In this document: positions 5,562 through 8,142 of the stretch, in pieces | Position numbering within the stretch: position 1 is the stretch's first letter | How the letters are laid out: each line of letters starts with the position of its first letter | Assembly: GCA_030018605.1 (NCBI GenBank) | Contig: JASEHP010000064.1 | Location: forward strand, 1-8,142 | DNA from: Thermodesulfovibrionales bacterium | Lineage (GTDB): Bacteria > Nitrospirota > Thermodesulfovibrionia > Thermodesulfovibrionales > UBA1546 | Direction of reading: 5' to 3' | Length of the DNA stretch: 8,142 bases | Notes under the pieces: model-generated | Seen by the model: the letters and a program-made list of their open reading frames with translations, nothing else | Database searches by the model: none | Told to the model about the DNA's origin: nothing | Translations under genes and position numbers: made by a program

Positions 5562-6682
5562 ATATCCCGATAACCAAACCCTATTTAGGCATTGAAGAAG
5601 AGACCGCAGCAGTTGAAGCTATCCGTTCGGGCTGGGTTTCCCAGGGTCCAAGGGTAAAAGAGTTTGAGGAGAGGCTTGCAGAGTATGTGGGTGCTAAATA
5701 TGCCGTTGCAACAACATCATGCACTACGGCCCTTCACGCCGCTCTTGTTGTATCAGGCATTGGCTCAGGAGATGAAGTAATAGTCCCTTCACTCTCATTT
5801 ATCGCAACTGCTAATTCAGTCGTTTATGCAAGCGCACGACCTGTTTTTGCAGATATAGACCATGAGACATGTAATGTCACAGTGGAAACAATAGAAAAGG
5901 TTATTACTCCCAAGACAAAGGCTGTTATGCCTGTGCATCAGATGGGACTTCCTGTTGACCTTGATCCGATTATGGACTTGTGTAAAAAGCGCAATCTTGT
6001 GCTTATAGAGGATGCAGCATGCGCTATCGGGTCTGAATATAGGGGCAAAAAAATAGGAGGACATGGCAACATTGCATGTTTCAGCTTTCATCCGAGAAAG
6101 GTAATTACTACAGGGGAAGGGGGGATGATAACAACCGACAATCCTGAAATTGCAGAAAGGCTTAGAAGATTCCGGCATCACGGGATGTCTGTGCCGGATG
6201 TTGAACGGCATAAGTCAAGAAAAGTTGTTATAGAAAAATACGTTGAAATCGGATACAACTACAGAATGACTGATATACAGGCAGCAATCGGCATAGAACA
6301 GCTTAAGAGATTACCGTTTATTATAGAAAGAAGAAGACAGATTGCAGAGGTTTATAACAGGGAATTAAAAAATATCAAATCTATAAGAGTCCCTGAAATC
6401 CCTGACTGCGCCTTCCATAATTATCAGTCTTACTGGATCGAACTGCTTGATTCAACGCCTGTATCACGTGATGAATTAATGCAGAAACTGCTCGACAAAG
6501 GCATAGCTGCAAGAAGGGGAATTATGGCAATTCATATGGAGGAGTGCTATAAGAAATGCTATGTTCCTTTGCCCGAAACTGAGCAGGTTACAAAAAATAC
6601 AATCCTGCTTCCTTTATATCCAGCAATGACCATAGAAGAACAAGCATATGTTATCCAATGTATGAGGGAGTTACGGCAATGA
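5558..6682 (+). CDS. DegT/DnrJ/EryC1/StrS PLP-dependent sugar aminotransferase (2)
   Basis: Second sugar aminotransferase, probably aminating a keto sugar derived from the SDR just upstream. The 374-residue protein begins with IPITKPYLG, then SGWVSQGPRVKEFE (24-37), TTSCTTALHAAL (52-63), VPSLSFIATANSV (76-88), EDAACAIGS (151-159) and FSFHPRKVITTGEGGM (175-190), where K181 is the PLP lysine. GYNYRMTDIQAAIG follows at about 231-244. In family terms it is closer to perosamine synthase/ArnB-like enzymes acting on 4-keto sugars than to aminotransferase 1, which differs in most motifs; this is a judgement from motif appearance. Residue C155 sits where aminotransferase 1 has Q161 and where ArnB- and PseC-type enzymes have His; C is a seen variant whose effect I cannot state. 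TTG start, overlap with the SDR upstream, and ATGA overlap with the acyltransferase downstream suggest the three act in sequence. Confidence 0.9.
   Translation: MNIPITKPYLGIEEETAAVEAIRSGWVSQGPRVKEFEERLAEYVGAKYAVATTSCTTALHAALVVSGIGSGDEVIVPSLSFIATANSVVYASARPVFADIDHETCNVTVETIEKVITPKTKAVMPVHQMGLPVDLDPIMDLCKKRNLVLIEDAACAIGSEYRGKKIGGHGNIACFSFHPRKVITTGEGGMITTDNPEIAERLRRFRHHGMSVPDVERHKSRKVVIEKYVEIGYNYRMTDIQAAIGIEQLKRLPFIIERRRQIAEVYNRELKNIKSIRVPEIPDCAFHNYQSYWIELLDSTPVSRDELMQKLLDKGIAARRGIMAIHMEECYKKCYVPLPETEQVTKNTILLPLYPAMTIEEQAYVIQCMRELRQ
6664..6670 (+). promoter_or_regulatory. Shine-Dalgarno fixing the ATG start at 6679
   Basis: GAGGGAG lies 8 nt before ATG 6679, which also forms ATGA with the upstream stop. 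An in-frame ATG at 6658 lies upstream of this SD and would add seven residues that overlap aminotransferase 2; 6679 is preferred. Confidence 0.75.
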
Positions 6683-7128
6683 CATTTGATGAGCATGGAA
6701 TCCCATCTAATAAATTTAATCCTCATGCATGGATAATAAACAATCCAGAAATCGGCGAAGGGACATGGATTGGAGCGTTTACTGTTATTGACGGCATAGG
6801 CGGTTTAAAAATAGGCAAAGGCTGTAATATAAGCTGCGGCGTCCATATAATCACTCATTCGACTATTAAACGTTGCGTGACAGAAAGAGAATACAACGAA
6901 GTTGAAAAATCTGAGACTGTCGTAGAAGACTATGTTTTTATTGGTGAGCATTCAACTATACTAATGGGTGTTCATATAGGTCATCATAGTGTTATTGCGG
7001 CAGGGACCGTGATTACGGAAGGAACTGTAATACCGCCATATTCCCTTGTAGCAGGCGTCCCATGTAGGATTATACGGAATATTGAAAGTGAAATAGAAAA
7101 ATGGAAAAACGAAAAACAAATCTTATAA
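6679..7128 (+). CDS. Small left-handed beta-helix acyltransferase (2), WbbJ/maltose-O-acetyltransferase-like
   Basis: Likely transfers an acetyl or other acyl group from acyl-CoA to a sugar, plausibly the amine made by the aminotransferase it overlaps. From ATG 6679 it has 149 residues, smaller than the 219-residue acyltransferase at 2788-3447. Hexapeptide coils are seen at IGEGTWIGAFTVI (25-37), GGLKIGKGCNISCGVHI (41-57) and VFIGEHSTILMGVHIGHHSVIAAGTVI (86-112). They are capped by LVAGVPCRIIRNI (123-135), the VAGxPAxxI ending with C129 in place of the usual Ala, and a charged tail. Between coils is an extended loop, about 61-82 (KRCVTEREYNEVEKSET). H56, H60 and H91 are candidate active-site bases; which one is catalytic cannot be settled by eye. 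O-acetylation rather than N-acylation is a real alternative. It ends at TAA 7126-7128, 19 nt before the next gene. Confidence 0.85.
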   Translation: MTFDEHGIPSNKFNPHAWIINNPEIGEGTWIGAFTVIDGIGGLKIGKGCNISCGVHIITHSTIKRCVTEREYNEVEKSETVVEDYVFIGEHSTILMGVHIGHHSVIAAGTVITEGTVIPPYSLVAGVPCRIIRNIESEIEKWKNEKQIL

Positions 7129-7129
7129 T
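7124..7129 (+). promoter_or_regulatory. Possible internal promoter -10 box (TATAAT)
   Basis: An exact TATAAT spans the stop codon of the acyltransferase, within the AT-rich 7120-7147 junction. At 17-nt spacing the -35 region would be ATGGAA (7101-7106), matching TTGACA at only three of six positions, so support is weak. Transcription would start near 7136, giving a very short leader. The following ATG has no SD, which would suit such a leader. Confidence 0.25.
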
Positions 7130-7147
7130 AAACAAATTAATTTTATT

Positions 7148-8083
7148 ATGACTTTAATATCAGTAATTATCCCGATATATAATGAAGAGGAAAATCTTCC
7201 TATTCTTTATCAGAAATTGGATGAAGTTGCAGTTCAATTTGCGTATGATTTTGAGTTTATTTTCATTGATGACGGTTCTTCAGATGGTTCTCTCCGTATT
7301 ATAAGAGAGCTTTCAACGAAAGATAGTCGTATAAAAGCATTGAGTCTATCAAGAAATTTCGGCAGTCACTCAGCCTGCCTTGCCGGACTTATGTATTCAA
7401 ATGGAGATGTATGCACTTTTATTTCCGCTGATCTGCAGGATCCTCCCGAACTTATTCACCGATTGATAAACGAATGGCGGAGTGGATATGAGGTTGTAAT
7501 CGGCGTAAGAGAATGGAAGAAAGATTCGGGACAATTTTTTCAAAGATTATATTACAGACTTGTAAGAAAGTTTGCGCTTAAGAATATGCCTGAAAGCGGA
7601 ACTGATGTATTTCTCATTGACAGGAAGGTAGTGAACGCTGTTATCTCAATGGGAGAAAAAAATACATCTATATTCGGTCTTATACTATGGAGCGGATTCA
7701 GTCAGAAGGTGGTTTATTACAAAAAGGAGGCAAGGTACAAAGGAGCTTCAAAATGGACATTAGGCAAGAAAATTAAGCTTTTTATAGATACATTTGTATC
7801 ATTTTCTTATTACCCCTTGAGAGTTATGTCCTTTTTGGGAATAACAATAGCTTTTACTGGTTTTATATATGCATTAATTGTCATTGCTGCGCGGCTGTTT
7901 TATTCTAAAACTATAGAGGGCTGGACATCTCTGATGGTTGTTCTTCTTTTAGTATCAGGAGTCCAAATGATATTGCTTGGAGTATTAGGAGAATACCTCT
8001 GGCGAAACTTTGATGAATCAAGGAGAAGGCCTCCTTTTATTGTTAAAGATTTAATCGGCATAGAAGAAAAGAAGGAGAAGTGA
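7148..8083 (+). CDS. Family 2 glycosyltransferase, polyprenyl-phosphate type (2)
   Basis: Second membrane-anchored GT2, likely loading a sugar onto polyprenyl phosphate. The 311 residues have the same plan as the first gene: SVIIPIYNEEEN (5-16), IDDGSSDGS (40-48), LSRNFGSHSA (68-77), SADLQDPPEL (93-102), TDVFLIDRK (152-160), RYKGASKW (196-203), and two hydrophobic helices at about 226-250 and 261-283, then a charged tail. In the donor-site motif, S93-A-D95 replaces the D-G-D of the first copy: the first Asp of DXD is Ser and the second is kept. The similarity to the 136-1062 product is clear but distant, so it is a diverged paralogue or a separate acquisition. ATG 7148 follows 19 nt after the previous stop with no recognisable SD; the spacer is almost pure A/T. 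The codons look a little more A/T-rich than in the middle of the cluster, by eye. It is the last gene seen in the window. Confidence 0.88.
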   Translation: MTLISVIIPIYNEEENLPILYQKLDEVAVQFAYDFEFIFIDDGSSDGSLRIIRELSTKDSRIKALSLSRNFGSHSACLAGLMYSNGDVCTFISADLQDPPELIHRLINEWRSGYEVVIGVREWKKDSGQFFQRLYYRLVRKFALKNMPESGTDVFLIDRKVVNAVISMGEKNTSIFGLILWSGFSQKVVYYKKEARYKGASKWTLGKKIKLFIDTFVSFSYYPLRVMSFLGITIAFTGFIYALIVIAARLFYSKTIEGWTSLMVVLLLVSGVQMILLGVLGEYLWRNFDESRRRPPFIVKDLIGIEEKKEK

Positions 8084-8142
8084 TATTGGGCATTGTCAAG
8101 TCTTTTCTGTAAAATCTCATCAGGGCTTTATTCTCAAGGGTT
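8084..8142. other. 3' flank, no gene resolved
   Basis: After the last stop, AAGGAG at 8072-8077 (within the AG-rich Lys/Glu tail codons) sits 8 nt before TTG 8086, but that frame closes at TAA 8110-8112 after eight codons. Two other plus-strand frames stay open to the window end. One could start at TTG 8093 (SSLFCKISSGLYSQG); the other has no common start codon. A minus-strand frame entering from the edge (ENKALMRFYRKDL) is also open but would run into the glycosyltransferase gene. No terminator hairpin is visible. Confidence 0.35.

Noticed and set aside
5816..6211. 131-codon minus-strand open frame opposite aminotransferase 2
   Set aside because: It lies wholly inside a gene with intact family motifs; its translation is Cys/His-rich low-sense sequence with no recognisable domain. 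The other minus-strand frames within the genes (e.g. 2123-2431, 2989-3372, 5058-5399) fail for the same reason.
6658..6678. ATG 6658 as the start of acyltransferase 2
   Set aside because: A strong SD (6664-6670) lies downstream of it and points to ATG 6679, which overlaps the upstream stop by 4 nt.
8084..8142. End of an insertion sequence or a transposase entering on the minus strand
   Set aside because: A short minus-strand open frame exists, but no inverted-repeat partner, target duplication or transposase motif can be seen in 59 nt.

Overview
The window is a nearly gap-free, all-plus-strand run of nine genes for making and handling modified (amino/acylamino) sugars for a cell-surface polysaccharide. 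The sequence is moderately AT-rich, with ATG and TTG starts preceded by purine-rich Shine-Dalgarno (SD) sequences. This suits a bacterium, probably an environmental Gram-negative. A Nitrospirota- or Desulfobacterota-like origin would fit the overall look, but nothing in the window proves it.

Layout: 1-135 is a flank with no resolved gene. 136-1062 is a membrane-anchored family-2 glycosyltransferase (polyprenyl-phosphate type). 1059-1778 is a WecD/RffC-like GNAT N-acetyltransferase. 1775-2791 is a Gfo/Idh/MocA sugar oxidoreductase, 2788-3447 a left-handed beta-helix acyltransferase, and 3444-4550 a DegT/DnrJ/EryC1/StrS PLP aminotransferase. 4554-5561 is an extended SDR epimerase/dehydratase, 5558-6682 a second DegT-family aminotransferase, and 6679-7128 a second, smaller beta-helix acyltransferase. 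7148-8083 is a second polyprenyl-phosphate-type glycosyltransferase, and 8084-8142 is an unresolved flank. Six of the eight gene junctions are 4-nt stop/start overlaps (four ATGA, two TTGA), one is a 3-nt gap and one a 19-nt gap, so the cluster looks like one translationally coupled operon. The last glycosyltransferase may also have its own promoter.

Functional reading (inference): the oxidoreductase, acyltransferase 1 and aminotransferase 1 form a WlbA/B/C- or GnnA/GnnB-like module. It would oxidise a ring carbon (C3 in the known systems) of a nucleotide sugar, transaminate the ketone and acylate the amine. The SDR, aminotransferase 2 and acyltransferase 2 look like a second module for another acylamino sugar. 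The GNAT is a third acyltransferase, of the type that N-acetylates 4-amino-4,6-dideoxy sugars. The two glycosyltransferases bracketing the cluster probably move sugars onto a polyprenyl phosphate carrier. No flippase, polymerase or sugar-1-phosphate nucleotidylyltransferase is in the window.

The least ordinary signals are two simple-sequence repeats inside adjacent coding regions: an uninterrupted G10 tract in the oxidoreductase and a (AGTTCAC)5 heptamer array in the interdomain linker of the GNAT. Either could act as a phase-variation switch for the glycan.
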